From Cohnella thermotolerans DSM 17683 (GTDB lineage Bacteria > Bacillota > Bacilli > Paenibacillales > Paenibacillaceae): a stretch of 64,000 nucleotides of DNA. How positions within the stretch are numbered: position 1 is the stretch's first letter; each line of letters begins with the position of its first letter. The stretch spans positions 531,478-595,477 of the forward strand of contig NZ_AUCP01000001.1 in assembly GCF_000429825.1 (NCBI RefSeq), in the 5' to 3' direction. Below, piece after piece: positions 53,196-60,786 of the stretch. Position numbers and translations under genes: made by a program. The notes beneath the pieces were generated by a model. That model searched no databases. It had not been told where the DNA came from and saw only the letters and a list, made by a program, of their open reading frames with translations.

Positions 53196-53459
53196 TTACG
53201 TCTTCAAATATTTGCGCGCCTTCTCGACGGCCTCGTCCTCGGTTGCGGCCGTCACGTAGCGGCCGTTCACGAACACGAAGGCATATCGCTGGCAAGGTCC
53301 GCAATAAGACTTGCAACCGACCTTGATTTCCGTTCCGGGAGCGGCCGCCTGCAGCTTGCCGACCAGCGTCTTGACGCGAATGTGCCGGCATTTGTCGCAA
53401 ATTCGGATATCGTTGGCGGGGCGGACCGCTGCCGAAGCTCGTTGTTCAGTGCTCGCCAT
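53196..53459 (-). CDS. DUF1450 protein (YuzB-like)
   Basis: 87 residues. Cys motifs IRICDKCRHIR and VGCKSYCGPCQRYAFVFVNGRYV are typical of the DUF1450 family, whose role is unknown but which looks like a thioredoxin-like or iron-sulfur/zinc protein. ATG 53459 lies 14 bases inside the end of the HesB-like gene, indicating translational coupling. The longer open frame to 53645 is a shadow. Pairing of a Cys-rich protein with a HesB-like protein suggests iron-sulfur or sulfur metabolism. Confidence 0.85.
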   Translation of the reverse strand: MASTEQRASAAVRPANDIRICDKCRHIRVKTLVGKLQAAAPGTEIKVGCKSYCGPCQRYAFVFVNGRYVTAATEDEAVEKARKYLKT

Positions 53460-53748
53460 GGTTGCCTTTCGACGGATTGGTAATGACGAAGCCTTCTTGC
53501 GGAAAATACAAGTAATCGATAATAATTCCGTCCAGCATGTCTTCTCCCGATTTGAGCAGCACATCAATGCCTTTGTCGGTGGAGACGACGACGTCGTCTT
53601 CCTTCGGCGTGTCCAGATCCAGACCGTAGTGGGCATGATCGCCATGGCTATGCGTTACGAAAGCGCGAAGTTTCAATTCGGCGTTCTCGGGCTTGTCCAA
53701 TTCGACGCGCAGCACCTTGGCCGCGTTGCGGGTAATTTTGCATTTCAT
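53446..53748 (-). CDS. HesB/IscA-like fold protein
   Basis: 100-residue protein of the HesB/YneR-type iron-sulfur biosynthesis fold: starts MKCKITRNAAKVLRVEL and has TPKEDDVVVSTDKGIDVLL and LYFPQEGFVITNP. The three conserved cysteines of true A-type scaffolds are missing (only Cys3 is present), so it probably does not carry a cluster in the usual way. The histidine-rich THSHGDHAHYG stretch (about residues 32-42) is unusual and might bind metal. It is first of a two-gene unit with yuzB. Confidence 0.75.
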   Translation of the reverse strand: MKCKITRNAAKVLRVELDKPENAELKLRAFVTHSHGDHAHYGLDLDTPKEDDVVVSTDKGIDVLLKSGEDMLDGIIIDYLYFPQEGFVITNPSKGNHGEH

Positions 53749-53851
53749 AATGGCTGTCGCTCCTGTCCTTATGATCGGTCGGGCCGCGTAGGCGGTTCGG
53801 CGCGTATGAGTTCTCGCTCTATTGTAATGCGGCGCCGCCCGGCGCGCAAGA

Positions 53852-53887
53852 CCGTCCCGACATCCGTCCCGACATCCGTCCCGGCAT
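53852..53887 (+). repeat. 12-bp tandem repeat, three units
   Basis: CCGTCCCGACAT twice then CCGTCCCGGCAT, just downstream of the DUF1232 gene stop. Confidence 0.7.
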
Positions 53888-53904
53888 CGCCAGGCCCTTG
53901 ACCC

Positions 53905-54156
53905 TTATTCGTGGGGCCGCAGGCCGTATTTGCGCTCCATCCGGCCGGCGAACCAGCCCGCCGCCCCCAGCGTAACGGCGAGGTCGTCGACGGGAACGAA
54001 CGGCATGAAGTCCGGCAGCACCCAGTAGAGCACGACCGGCACGATAAACCAAAGCTTGTCCGCCGTAGAAACCCGGGAGGAGCGCAAAATTCTCCATACC
54101 CGGGAAGGCAGACGAGACCAAAGCCGGACCCAAGATCCCCAAGAACGCCGGGCCAT
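53905..54156 (-). CDS. DUF1232 (YkvA-like) membrane protein
   Basis: 83-residue protein. Basic N-terminus (MARRSWGSWVRLWSRLPSRVWRILRS) and the DUF1232 core STADKLWFIVPVVLYWVLPDFMPFVPVDDLAVTL, a hydrophobic hairpin. Function unknown. ATG 54156 has GAGGGAGGGAG upstream; the open frame to 54198 is not required. Monocistronic by appearance. Confidence 0.85.
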   Translation of the reverse strand: MARRSWGSWVRLWSRLPSRVWRILRSSRVSTADKLWFIVPVVLYWVLPDFMPFVPVDDLAVTLGAAGWFAGRMERKYGLRPHE

Positions 54157-54225
54157 AAAGGCTCCCTCCCTCGCGTCTGTCAATTCGCCGCACTCCACAG
54201 TGTACCCTATCGGGACCGGAACGAA

Positions 54226-55437
54226 TCACTCCGTCCATTCCATCGCTTCCGCCAGCAAGGCAAGCGTCTCCGGATACACGTCCGCCATCGCATCCGGCGG
54301 CAGCGGATTGCGGCCCCAGCCCGCCTCCACCGTAAATCCCGGCCGGCGGAACCGGGCGATGAACCAATCCTTGAAGCCCGCGTCGCTGCCCTCCAGCCGG
54401 ACGGGCCGATAGCCGGACGCTCTGCCGAGCGCTTCGGCCCAAGCCCGGGATTGCGGGGGCTCCAGCCCCCGGTAATTCCAATAAATTTCCTCCCCTTGCG
54501 TATGGAAAGCGATCGCCGCGTGGAAGTCCGTCTCCTCCGTAAAATCGGCAAGCGCGCGCGCTTCCGGTTCGGACAGCGGAGACGGCCCCGGGTAATCCCG
54601 CGGACCCGGAGCGGTAACGCCCCTGCGTTTTTTCTCTTCTTCCCAGTAGGCCGGAAACTGGTCGTTCAAGTCGACCCCGCGAATGTTGGCCTTCCATCGC
54701 CGGAACCGGGTCGAGCCGTTGTTCCATTTCAGCAAATCCTTGTAGCAAGGGTTGTCCGGCGCGATCCCCTCGATCGCCAGGTCGACGCCGTCCGGGTTGA
54801 CCATGGGCACGACCCACAGCGTGCAGCGCCGGTACAAGCCGGCAGCCGGCTTGCCGTGGATGGCGCCGTGCCGTTTGCACGCCTTGGCGTAATCCTCCAG
54901 GAAGCGCATTAAAGCGAGGGACGTGATCCATTCGTTGGCGTGAACGGCCCCGTTCGCCTGCAGCCGGAAAGGGCCTTCGCCGATGCGAATCGCGTAGATC
55001 GGCTTGCCCAGGACGCTCTGTCCGATCGCGACGGCCGTCAGAAACGGATATTCCCGCTTCAGCCGGTCGATGTCGAGGGCAAGCCGCGCGGAGCCGTATT
55101 CGGCGTCCGAGCGGACGATGCGGTCCTGACCCGCGGCCGGCAACTCGATCCATTGCCCTTCCTCCGGCTGGACCGACGAAGAGGCGCGATTCAGCTCGCG
55201 CAGCCTGACTTCCGAGCAGCCCGCCTTCGCCGCGATCGATTCCCACGTATCGCCCGGCTGGACCGAGTAACGGCGAGGCAGACGGACGGGCACCTGAAGC
55301 ATCTCGCCGGGGATAAGCGGTTCGCTCTCCATCCATTGCGGATTCGCCGCAAGCAGAGAGCCATAGGAAATGCCGAATTGCGAAGCGATTCGTCTGGGCG
55401 TATCTCCCGGCTTCACAATATACGTGACAGTGTTCAA
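54226..55437 (-). CDS. LysM-domain M14 carboxypeptidase (gamma-D-glutamyl-diamino acid peptidase type)
   Basis: 403 residues. Two LysM peptidoglycan-binding domains (residues about 2-47, TYIVKPGDTPRRIASQFGIS; and about 52-97, YSVQPGDTWESIAAKAGCS), then a zinc M14 domain with ligands in VHANEW (His, Glu), His in FHTQGEEIYW and catalytic Glu in GFTVEAGWG. This arrangement matches endopeptidase I of Lysinibacillus sphaericus, which cuts gamma-D-Glu-diamino acid bonds of spore or wall peptides. No signal peptide, as in that enzyme. TTG 55437 with GGGGAGGG gives MNTVTYIV. Confidence 0.9.
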   Translation of the reverse strand: MNTVTYIVKPGDTPRRIASQFGISYGSLLAANPQWMESEPLIPGEMLQVPVRLPRRYSVQPGDTWESIAAKAGCSEVRLRELNRASSSVQPEEGQWIELPAAGQDRIVRSDAEYGSARLALDIDRLKREYPFLTAVAIGQSVLGKPIYAIRIGEGPFRLQANGAVHANEWITSLALMRFLEDYAKACKRHGAIHGKPAAGLYRRCTLWVVPMVNPDGVDLAIEGIAPDNPCYKDLLKWNNGSTRFRRWKANIRGVDLNDQFPAYWEEEKKRRGVTAPGPRDYPGPSPLSEPEARALADFTEETDFHAAIAFHTQGEEIYWNYRGLEPPQSRAWAEALGRASGYRPVRLEGSDAGFKDWFIARFRRPGFTVEAGWGRNPLPPDAMADVYPETLALLAEAMEWTE

Positions 55438-55572
55438 CGTTATCCCTCCCCATCTCATCGGTCTTTCACGATATATGAGACGGACGCCGGCAAAATGCCA
55501 TCCAACCGGCGGCTTCGGCCGGGAGGATGGCATGGGAGCGTTCGGAGCGAAGAGGGACGGGCGGTCGGGCGC

Positions 55573-56385
55573 CTAGGCGCCGATATTCGGCACTTGCCAG
55601 ACGACGGGAGTCAGGCGGATTTGTTCGCCCAGCCACGATTGGGCGATCTCCTGAAACTTCTTCGAATCCCCGCTGCAAAAAAACTGATGCACCGGTACTT
55701 CGTCGCTGCCGGCGAGCAAATTGTTCTCATGAAGGATCGTGCTGATTTCCCTTGCCGTCTCGTCGGCCGAGCTGATCAGCGTCACGCTCGGCCCCATCAC
55801 TTCCGAGATCGTCTCCGTCAAGAACGGATAATGGGTGCAGCCGAGAATGAGGCAGTCGATCGGGCTTCGCTTGAGCGGCGCCAGCGAGCGGGCCACCGTC
55901 TCGTACGTGACGGAAGAGCGGAAATTGCCGGCTTCGACAAGAGGAACGAATTGCGGACAAGCTCTGCTTACGACGTCGATGTGCGGAGACAGTCTCCGCA
56001 ACGCTTGTTCGTATGCGCCGCTCTTGATGGTGCCCTCCGTTCCGATGACGCCGATGTGGCCGGATTTCGTGCGGCCGATGGCGGCACGCGCTCCGGGGTT
56101 GATCACGCCGACGACGGGAATGCGGACGCGGCTGCGAATGTCTTCGAGCGCGACCGCAGTGGCGGTATTGCAGGCGATGACGATCATCTTCGGCTGATAT
56201 TGGGCCAAATAATCGACAATTTCGCGGGTGAACCGAATGATTTCTTCAGCGGGACGAGGACCGTATGGAGTGCGTGCGGTGTCGCCGAAATACAAAATTT
56301 TCTCCCGGGGCAACTGACGCATCACTTCTTTGACGACGGTCAGGCCTCCTACACCGGAGTCCAGGAGTGCGATCGCTTGTTGCAC
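55573..56385 (-). CDS. racE: glutamate racemase
   Basis: 270-residue enzyme making D-glutamate for peptidoglycan. The paired catalytic cysteines are in VIACNTATA and LGCTHYPF; N-terminal LLDSGVGGLTV is diagnostic. GTG 56385 (MQQAIALLDSG) has AAGCGGTG upstream; the open frame to 56424 would add 13 residues before a usual-length start. Next to the M14 peptidase gene, both concerning peptidoglycan, but separated by about 135 bases. Confidence 0.94.
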   Translation of the reverse strand: MQQAIALLDSGVGGLTVVKEVMRQLPREKILYFGDTARTPYGPRPAEEIIRFTREIVDYLAQYQPKMIVIACNTATAVALEDIRSRVRIPVVGVINPGARAAIGRTKSGHIGVIGTEGTIKSGAYEQALRRLSPHIDVVSRACPQFVPLVEAGNFRSSVTYETVARSLAPLKRSPIDCLILGCTHYPFLTETISEVMGPSVTLISSADETAREISTILHENNLLAGSDEVPVHQFFCSGDSKKFQEIAQSWLGEQIRLTPVVWQVPNIGA

Positions 56386-56437
56386 GAAAACACCGCTTTC
56401 TTCATGTAAAGTGTGTCGGAACATGATACATTATGAG

Positions 56438-56454
56438 ACCTTTTTGCAAAAGGT
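56438..56454. promoter_or_regulatory. palindrome upstream of racE
   Basis: ACCTTTT-TGC-AAAAGGT, seven-base perfect arms, near a CATAAT -10-like element for racE. Candidate operator. Confidence 0.35.
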
Positions 56455-56500
56455 ACCTACATCTTAGCCTATATGCGGACGAGGTTCAAGCGCGCCAAGA

Positions 56501-56525
56501 AGCCGCCCGGCGGGAGCGGGCGGCT
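56501..56525 (-). terminator. hairpin after YtxH gene
   Basis: AGCCGCCCG and CGGGCGGCT, exact nine-base arms; only a weak T stretch follows on the minus strand. Confidence 0.55.
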
Positions 56526-56568
56526 TGCTGTCGTCGGAAATTCCTCGTTCGCGGACTCTGCTGTTCGC

Positions 56569-56874
56569 TTAAAGCGCTGCGGATTCGTCGGAGAGGTCGG
56601 ACCCTTCCGATTCGTCCGGCTTCTCTTTCTTGCCCAGCTTCGAGCGGATGTCGGAAGCCCAGTCGCTCGAGCGTTTGACGATCGTTTGCGCCGTCGATCC
56701 GGCTTTCCGCCCGATTTCCGCCGTCTTCTCGCCTACGGTATGCGCCGTGTCCGCAATGTCCTTGCGCAGCTCGCTTCCTTTCTTCGGAGCGAACAGCAGG
56801 GCGGTTACCGCGCCGGTAACGGCGCCTGTGAGCGTTCCCCACAGGAACGATTTTACCACTTTTTTCTCGGCCAT
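56569..56874 (-). CDS. YtxH domain-containing protein
   Basis: 101-residue protein. The N-terminal YtxH motif KSFLWGTLTGAVTGAVTALLFAPKKGSELRKDI forms one membrane-associated helix; the rest is a charged, helical region ending in an acidic tail (KPDESEGSDLSDES). Such proteins are stress-associated in Bacillus. ATG 56874 with GGAGAACGCG. It follows the DUF948 gene by 49 bases; YtxG/YtxH genes are neighbours in Bacillus as well. Confidence 0.88.
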   Translation of the reverse strand: MAEKKVVKSFLWGTLTGAVTGAVTALLFAPKKGSELRKDIADTAHTVGEKTAEIGRKAGSTAQTIVKRSSDWASDIRSKLGKKEKPDESEGSDLSDESAAL

Positions 56875-56923
56875 CTTCGCGTTCTCCTTCCGATTTCCAC
56901 TTTGTTCCGAACGGCTGCGCCGT

Positions 56924-57406
56924 TCACCGAATCTCTTCCGCACTGTCGCCCGATCGGAAGGAAGCGTGCGATGCGTTCGCGACGCGGCGGCGCCAGGCGT
57001 TCCACAGATAGGCGCCTATTTCCGTCCAATCCAGCCCATCTTCCAGGCGGCGCGTCTGTCTGTCTGCCGCTTCGGCCAGCAAGCCGCTCACTCGCTCCGT
57101 CCATTGAACGAAGGCGCTTGCCGCCGCCCGCGCTCCGGTTTGCGCGGCCTCGCCGAGCGCCCGCCCCCCTTCCGCGAGCGCCTCGAAGCCTTTCAGGCTC
57201 GAGCGGCACACTTCCGCCAATACGGACGCCTCCTGCCCCAGCCGCCGCCACTGCTGCAGCGTCGCTTCCGCTTCGCGGTCGAGCCGCGCGAACGCGTCGT
57301 TCCACCGGCGCAGCAAGCGGCGAACAGCAACGGCGGCGGCTGCAAGCGAGAGGAGCACCGCCACGCCGACGGCGATGACGATGTAAGCCGCCAACTCCCA
57401 TGCCAT
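56924..57406 (-). CDS. DUF948 (YtxG-like) membrane protein
   Basis: 160-residue protein with an N-terminal helix at about 5-28 (LAAYIVIAVGVAVLLSLAAAAVAV) and a long alpha-helical soluble part with many Ala, Glu and Arg, consistent with DUF948. Partner of the YtxH protein downstream, reflecting the Bacillus ytxG-ytxH pair of the general stress regulon. ATG 57406 with AAGGAGGTG, a very strong ribosome site. Length is similar to YtxG. Confidence 0.8.
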   Translation of the reverse strand: MAWELAAYIVIAVGVAVLLSLAAAAVAVRRLLRRWNDAFARLDREAEATLQQWRRLGQEASVLAEVCRSSLKGFEALAEGGRALGEAAQTGARAAASAFVQWTERVSGLLAEAADRQTRRLEDGLDWTEIGAYLWNAWRRRVANASHASFRSGDSAEEIR

Positions 57407-57579
57407 GCAACGCACCTCCTTTCTTCCTTCCGTTATCGGTGCAACCGGGACATCGGCCCATGCGGTTAATGTAGTATAAGAACAATGGGCTCGTCTTGAC
57501 ACAGCGGACAGGGGGATAAAGTTTCGCGCCGTTCGCCGGGCTGGCCTAGCGCGCTTTAAGCCCTTTTTTTGTGAGCCAT

Positions 57580-57600
57580 CCCATTATCCCCTTCATTCAG
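57580..57600 (+). repeat. CCCATTATCCC-family repeat, copy 4
   Basis: Core CCCATTATCCCCTTCATTC followed by AG; faces copy 5. Confidence 0.75.
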
Positions 57601-57861
57601 AAAATCGGCTTGCCTGAGGGAGTCGAAGAACTGCAGAACGGAGGACAAAATGGAAATCGGGAAGCCTGTAGGCGATTGGAAACTCCGGAGTCTCTTGGAA
57701 AAGTTGAAGGCGCTTGGAGCCACCGGACAAGCTGCGAAGAACTAAGCGACGCAAAGACCCGGATGTTGCATGAGGCACGAGGAGAACCTCCGAAGATGCT
57801 CGGAGGCTCTTCACGAGGCTAGCCGAAACAACGGGCTCACCGTAACCGACGGCCCCCGAAT

Positions 57862-57882
57862 CTGAACGAAAGGGATAATGGG
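57862..57882 (-). repeat. CCCATTATCCC-family repeat, copy 5 (inverted)
   Basis: Forward reads AACGAAAGGGATAATGGG at its right end. Together with copy 4 it bounds a 303-bp segment. Confidence 0.75.
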
Positions 57883-57924
57883 ATGCCCCCGAGAAATGGA
57901 GATATTCGCCCGGTCGGAACTGGT

Positions 57925-57958
57925 AAAAAAAGGCTCCTCGTCTGCGGACGAAGAGCCT
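57925..57958 (-). terminator. terminator of SufR-like gene
   Basis: AGGCTC-CTCGTC and GACGAAGAGCCT arms with seven T on the minus strand. Confidence 0.85.
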
Positions 57959-57974
57959 GTCTTCACGTTCGGAT

Positions 57975-58619
57975 TCAGTTGGATTTGGGCCGGATAGCGT
58001 ACGTGCAGCGCATGCCGCCTTCAGCGAGACACTCCGTTCGCTCCACGTCGGCGTCCAGCAAATCCCGGAACAGCCCCTGCTCGCAATGGCAGGCTTGCCG
58101 GTAGCGATCCGCCACCTGCGCGATCGGGCAGTTGCGCTCGTGCAGCGTGTAGCCGCCGTCCTCCGCCGGCTCCCAATCGGCCATGTAGCCGCCGGCGTTC
58201 TGAATGGACGCCAGCTCCGCGACACGCTCCTCCAGCGATTTGCGCTCCATCCGCTCGCGGTATTTGGCCTCCAGCTTCTCGCGGCGCCCGTTAAACAGCC
58301 TGTCGATCATCTCCGTACCGCCGCTTTGCTCTTCCAATTCGCCGAGAAGCTCGAGCGTCAGATGCGGATAATTTTTCGGAAACAAATCGTCGGCCAGCTT
58401 CGTCAACGAATACCGGTACGACGGACGCCCCATTGCCTGGCGGTACAGCTCGGACTGGACGAATCCGTCCCGCTCCAGCGTATGAATATGGCGGCGGACG
58501 CCCATCTCGGTGATGCCAAGCGCCTTGGCCAGCTCGACAATGCTGCAGTCGCCATGGGTTTTCAGCAAGTGAATCAGTTGACGGCGGGTCGTGCCTTCTT
58601 CCTGCGGCAACATTGGCAT
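57975..58619 (-). CDS. winged-helix regulator with C-terminal cysteine cluster (SufR-like)
   Basis: 214-residue DeoR/ArsR-like repressor. The N-terminal helix-turn-helix TRRQLIHLLKTHGDCSIVELAKALGITEMGVRRHIHTL is followed by a helical linker and a Cys-rich end: Cys-X12-Cys-X1-Cys-X17-Cys-X7-Cys within NCPIAQVADRYRQACHC...TECLAEGGMRCTY. The first spacing equals the SufR iron-sulfur motif, suggesting that it senses cluster status. ATG 58619 is preceded by CCGCAGGAAG-like sequence. Targets unknown; the nearby HepT-like gene is separate. Confidence 0.82.
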   Translation of the reverse strand: MPMLPQEEGTTRRQLIHLLKTHGDCSIVELAKALGITEMGVRRHIHTLERDGFVQSELYRQAMGRPSYRYSLTKLADDLFPKNYPHLTLELLGELEEQSGGTEMIDRLFNGRREKLEAKYRERMERKSLEERVAELASIQNAGGYMADWEPAEDGGYTLHERNCPIAQVADRYRQACHCEQGLFRDLLDADVERTECLAEGGMRCTYAIRPKSN

Positions 58620-58769
58620 CCCTCCTCTCAGGCGTACGCCTTGCAGCGTGTGACGCCGAACTTTCGGTTGGTCCTTTTATTTTACCGGAAGTTCGACAAG
58701 GAGTAAATTTATTTATGCAACCAAAAAGTATGCAAAGTCCTCCGCGCAGCTTTTAGCCTTGCAATCCAA

Positions 58770-58809
58770 TAAAAAAAGCAAGATCGCCCATTAAAGGGAC
58801 TATCTTGCT
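58770..58809 (-). terminator. terminator of DUF86 gene
   Basis: AGCAAGAT (58777-58784) pairs with ATCTTGCT (58802-58809), overlapping the last codons; eight T follow on the minus strand. Confidence 0.8.
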
Positions 58810-59237
58810 TCCCAAGGATCCAGCTCTTCGCGCAAGTAGTTCCGCACGTCCGAAGCGAAGCCCGTCAGCAGCTCCGGCATCTCCGCAGCCAGCGGATGGA
58901 GCTGCCCGCGCGGCCAGCTGTCGTATTCCTGCACGAGCGGCTTGCGCAGGGAGACGAGCCGGCGAAGCGCCTCCGCCCGCTCCGGCGGGATGACGCCTTC
59001 TCCGGCGATAATGTCGACGATGTCCTCGTAGCTGCTCGCATCGCGCATCATGAAACCGTCGATCAGATAGCTGCCGACGTCCGTCACGATTTCCAGCGCC
59101 AGATGCAGCACGCGCTCCTGCGCCAGCCCTTCGAGCGGCGTTCCCCTCCAGTCGGCGGCCAGCTTGCCGGCGGCCTCCGCGAGATCGGGAATGCAATCCA
59201 GCCGGCTCTCGATGCCTTTCCGGTTCACGTAATACAT
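58800..59237 (-). CDS. DUF86 (HepT/YutE-like) protein
   Basis: 145 residues of helical HepT/DUF86 fold: LEIVTDVGSYLIDGFMMRDASSYEDIVDIIAGEGVIP is the family core. True HepT RNase toxins carry an R-X4-6-H-X-Y site; here the equivalent is RKPLVQEYDSW, where the His is Glu, so ribonuclease activity is doubtful. No MNT antitoxin nucleotidyltransferase gene is adjacent; instead a 45-residue membrane peptide gene lies just upstream, its GGAGG serving as ribosome site. Confidence 0.8.
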   Translation of the reverse strand: MYYVNRKGIESRLDCIPDLAEAAGKLAADWRGTPLEGLAQERVLHLALEIVTDVGSYLIDGFMMRDASSYEDIVDIIAGEGVIPPERAEALRRLVSLRKPLVQEYDSWPRGQLHPLAAEMPELLTGFASDVRNYLREELDPWEAR

Positions 59238-59240
59238 CGC

Positions 59241-59378
59241 TCAACCTCCGCCGTCCCGGCGTTTGCGCCTGTTTTTGCGCTTCAGCCAGATGACCATGAT
59301 GATGGCGCTAATAATGATGACCAGCAAATAGGTCATCATCTCGTACAGATCTCCTGCACCCGAGTCGGTCGAATTCAC
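59241..59378 (-). CDS. 45-residue single-helix membrane peptide
   Basis: GTG start with AAGGGAGA upstream. Short polar N-terminus (NSTDSGAGDLYE), one helix MMTYLLVIIISAIIMVIWL and a strongly basic tail KRKNRRKRRDGGG: an N-out, C-in small membrane protein. Its last codons carry the ribosome site of the DUF86 gene, so the two are co-transcribed. Function unknown; the layout of membrane peptide plus HepT-like protein is not one that I recognise. Confidence 0.7.
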   Translation of the reverse strand: MNSTDSGAGDLYEMMTYLLVIIISAIIMVIWLKRKNRRKRRDGGG

Positions 59379-59391
59379 GGCACTCTCCCTT

Positions 59392-59679
59392 TCAGCTTTC
59401 GTAATCGACGCTGACCGAAGCTTCCCGAACCTCGTTCATATGCTCGATCACTTTCTTGTGCTCGGGATGCACCTGATAAGCCTGCAGTCCGTCCATGTCG
59501 GCGAAAGTGGCCGTCAAGGCGATGTCGTAGGAACGCTCCGAGTGAAGCACGTCCTTCCCGACTTCGATGGACAGCAGCTCCGGAATTTTGCCTTCGAGAT
59601 TGCGCAGCACTTGCGCGGTACGCTCCACGCTCTCCGGGCTCCGGTCTTTCAATTTGAACAGCACGATATGGGTAATCAT
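59392..59679 (-). CDS. Dabb (stress-responsive A/B barrel) protein
   Basis: 95-residue protein with the dimeric alpha/beta barrel fold: MITHIVLFKLKDRSPESVERTAQVLRNL, DIALTATFADMDGLQAYQVHPEHKKVIEHM. Such proteins are stress-induced or act in polyketide cyclisation; nothing specific can be said. ATG 59679 with GGAGAGAAGACGA upstream. First gene of the run Dabb, membrane peptide, DUF86. Confidence 0.88.
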   Translation of the reverse strand: MITHIVLFKLKDRSPESVERTAQVLRNLEGKIPELLSIEVGKDVLHSERSYDIALTATFADMDGLQAYQVHPEHKKVIEHMNEVREASVSVDYES

Positions 59680-59793
59680 TTCGTCTTCTCTCCTTTATCC
59701 AATTAGGGAAATGGATCGGCTCCGCATGAGGCCGACCGGCTACACGCATACTATAGGCAAAAAAAGGCGTCCATTCGCGGAAGGGAGACTATC

Positions 59794-60045
59794 TTGCGCT
59801 ACCGAGTCACCTTGGCCTGTACGCTGATCGGCGTGGCGCTCTGTCTGTTCAATGCCACCGGCTACGATCCGCACAACCTCTTCCTCTCCATGTTCAGCGT
59901 TCCGATGTGGTTTGTGGAACTGTTCGGGGACATTCACCAAGTGAACGTCTGGTTCATGTATGTGCTGACCGTACTCAGCTGGGCGCTCATCGGGTACTTG
60001 TCCGATTTGGCCATCGCCCGCACCCAATCGAGAAGATCGGCATAA
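59794..60045 (+). CDS. small membrane protein of unknown function
   Basis: 83 residues. Helix one about 5-20 (VTLACTLIGVALCLFN), helix two about 29-45 (FLSMFSVPMWFVELF), helix three about 51-70 (VNVWFMYVLTVLSWALIGYL). TTG start with GAAGGGAGA upstream. It is convergent with the cupredoxin gene, sharing a bidirectional terminator. I recognise no family. Confidence 0.65.
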   Translation: MRYRVTLACTLIGVALCLFNATGYDPHNLFLSMFSVPMWFVELFGDIHQVNVWFMYVLTVLSWALIGYLSDLAIARTQSRRSA

Positions 60046-60056
60046 CGCATATTTGC

Positions 60057-60083
60057 AAAAAAGGAGCCGGCAGGCTCCTTTTT
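60057..60083. terminator. bidirectional terminator
   Basis: AAAAAGGAGCC-GGCA-GGCTCCTTTTT, symmetrical, between convergent genes. Confidence 0.9.
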
Positions 60084-60092
60084 CTCGGCATA

Positions 60093-60467
60093 TTACTCGA
60101 CGATCACTTTGGCGATCATTTGGCCGTGGCCCTGTCCGCACATGATCGAGCAGTGAAGCTCGTAGGTTCCCGGTTTGTCGAACGTATACTCCTGCCGCGG
60201 GTTGTCTTTGGTCAAGTTGATTCCAAGCTCGTCGATCTCGGCGCCGTGGTTGCCGAGCTTGTTCGAGAAGCTGAGAACGTACGGAGTACCCGCTTTCACG
60301 TGATATTCCGTCTGGTCGAAACTGAAGCTGGTTGCGGTAATTTTCAGAAGCTCCGTACCTTCCGCCAATTTCTCTTCCTTCGGCCTCTCGGGCAGCCCTT
60401 GCGCGAGCAAATATACGCCGAACAAGCATGCGACTACGATCAAGACAGGCATGATCCACTTGTACAT
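60093..60467 (-). CDS. membrane-anchored CuA-like cupredoxin
   Basis: 124 residues: one N-terminal helix (MPVLIVVACLFGVYLLA, 6-22) and an extracellular cupredoxin domain. The end GTYELHCSIMCGQGHGQM holds Cys106-X3-Cys110-X3-His114-X2-Met117, with His74 in GNHG: the full CuA ligand set of cytochrome oxidase subunit II except that the CSE glutamate is Ile108. It lacks the usual two helices and is not next to oxidase genes, so it is likely a copper carrier or electron donor, or a sensor. RBS GGGGGAG. Confidence 0.85.
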   Translation of the reverse strand: MYKWIMPVLIVVACLFGVYLLAQGLPERPKEEKLAEGTELLKITATSFSFDQTEYHVKAGTPYVLSFSNKLGNHGAEIDELGINLTKDNPRQEYTFDKPGTYELHCSIMCGQGHGQMIAKVIVE

Positions 60468-60602
60468 TGATGCTCCCCCTGCTTCCTTCGAATGTCTACC
60501 TCTTATATTACCTAAAATCCCCGTTTAATCTCAACTGTTCCAGCGGGAAGAGCGTCAACTTTTTTTCACATTTGACAAAATGATGAACACGAAGCCATTC
60601 GT

Positions 60603-60770
60603 TCACTTCCCGTCGGCAGGATCGTCCGGCGAAGAGTCGCCGGATTGCCCGCTTTCGCGCGATCGCGCAATTTTTGAACCGTTCTTGCGCTGCCGATCCG
60701 GCAAGAGCAGCCCCATCCGTCCGTAATTTTCCATAATCGCCAACTCTTCCGTCTTCGCAACCTCTCGCAC
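60603..60770 (-). CDS. possible 55-residue hypothetical protein
   Basis: GTG start (GTG CGA GAG); the frame reads MREVAKTEELAIMENYGRM, then LLLPDRQRKNG and an acidic Ser/Pro/Asp tail. The composition looks coding and different from the overlapping open frame, but the ribosome site (GGAAGATAGGA) is poor. Low confidence. Confidence 0.35.
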   Translation of the reverse strand: MREVAKTEELAIMENYGRMGLLLPDRQRKNGSKIARSRESGQSGDSSPDDPADGK

Positions 60771-60786
60771 ATCCTATCTTCCCACA

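Larger units (their letters stand above)
57407..57974. other. gene-free stretch with inverted repeat pair
   Basis: Holds an inverted pair of CCCATTATCCC repeats 303 bp apart and the terminator of the SufR-like gene. The interior (57601-57861) has hairpins, including CCTCCGA-AGATGC-TCGGAGG at about 57787-57806, but no gene that I can support. Confidence 0.65.

Noticed and set aside
57721..57860. GEMM (cyclic di-GMP) riboswitch suggested by GACGCAAAG and hairpins
   Set aside because: The flanking conserved parts (GGCAAACC with GNRA-capped stem and the second tetraloop receptor stem) cannot be fitted, and no gene lies downstream on that strand. A covariance search would settle it.
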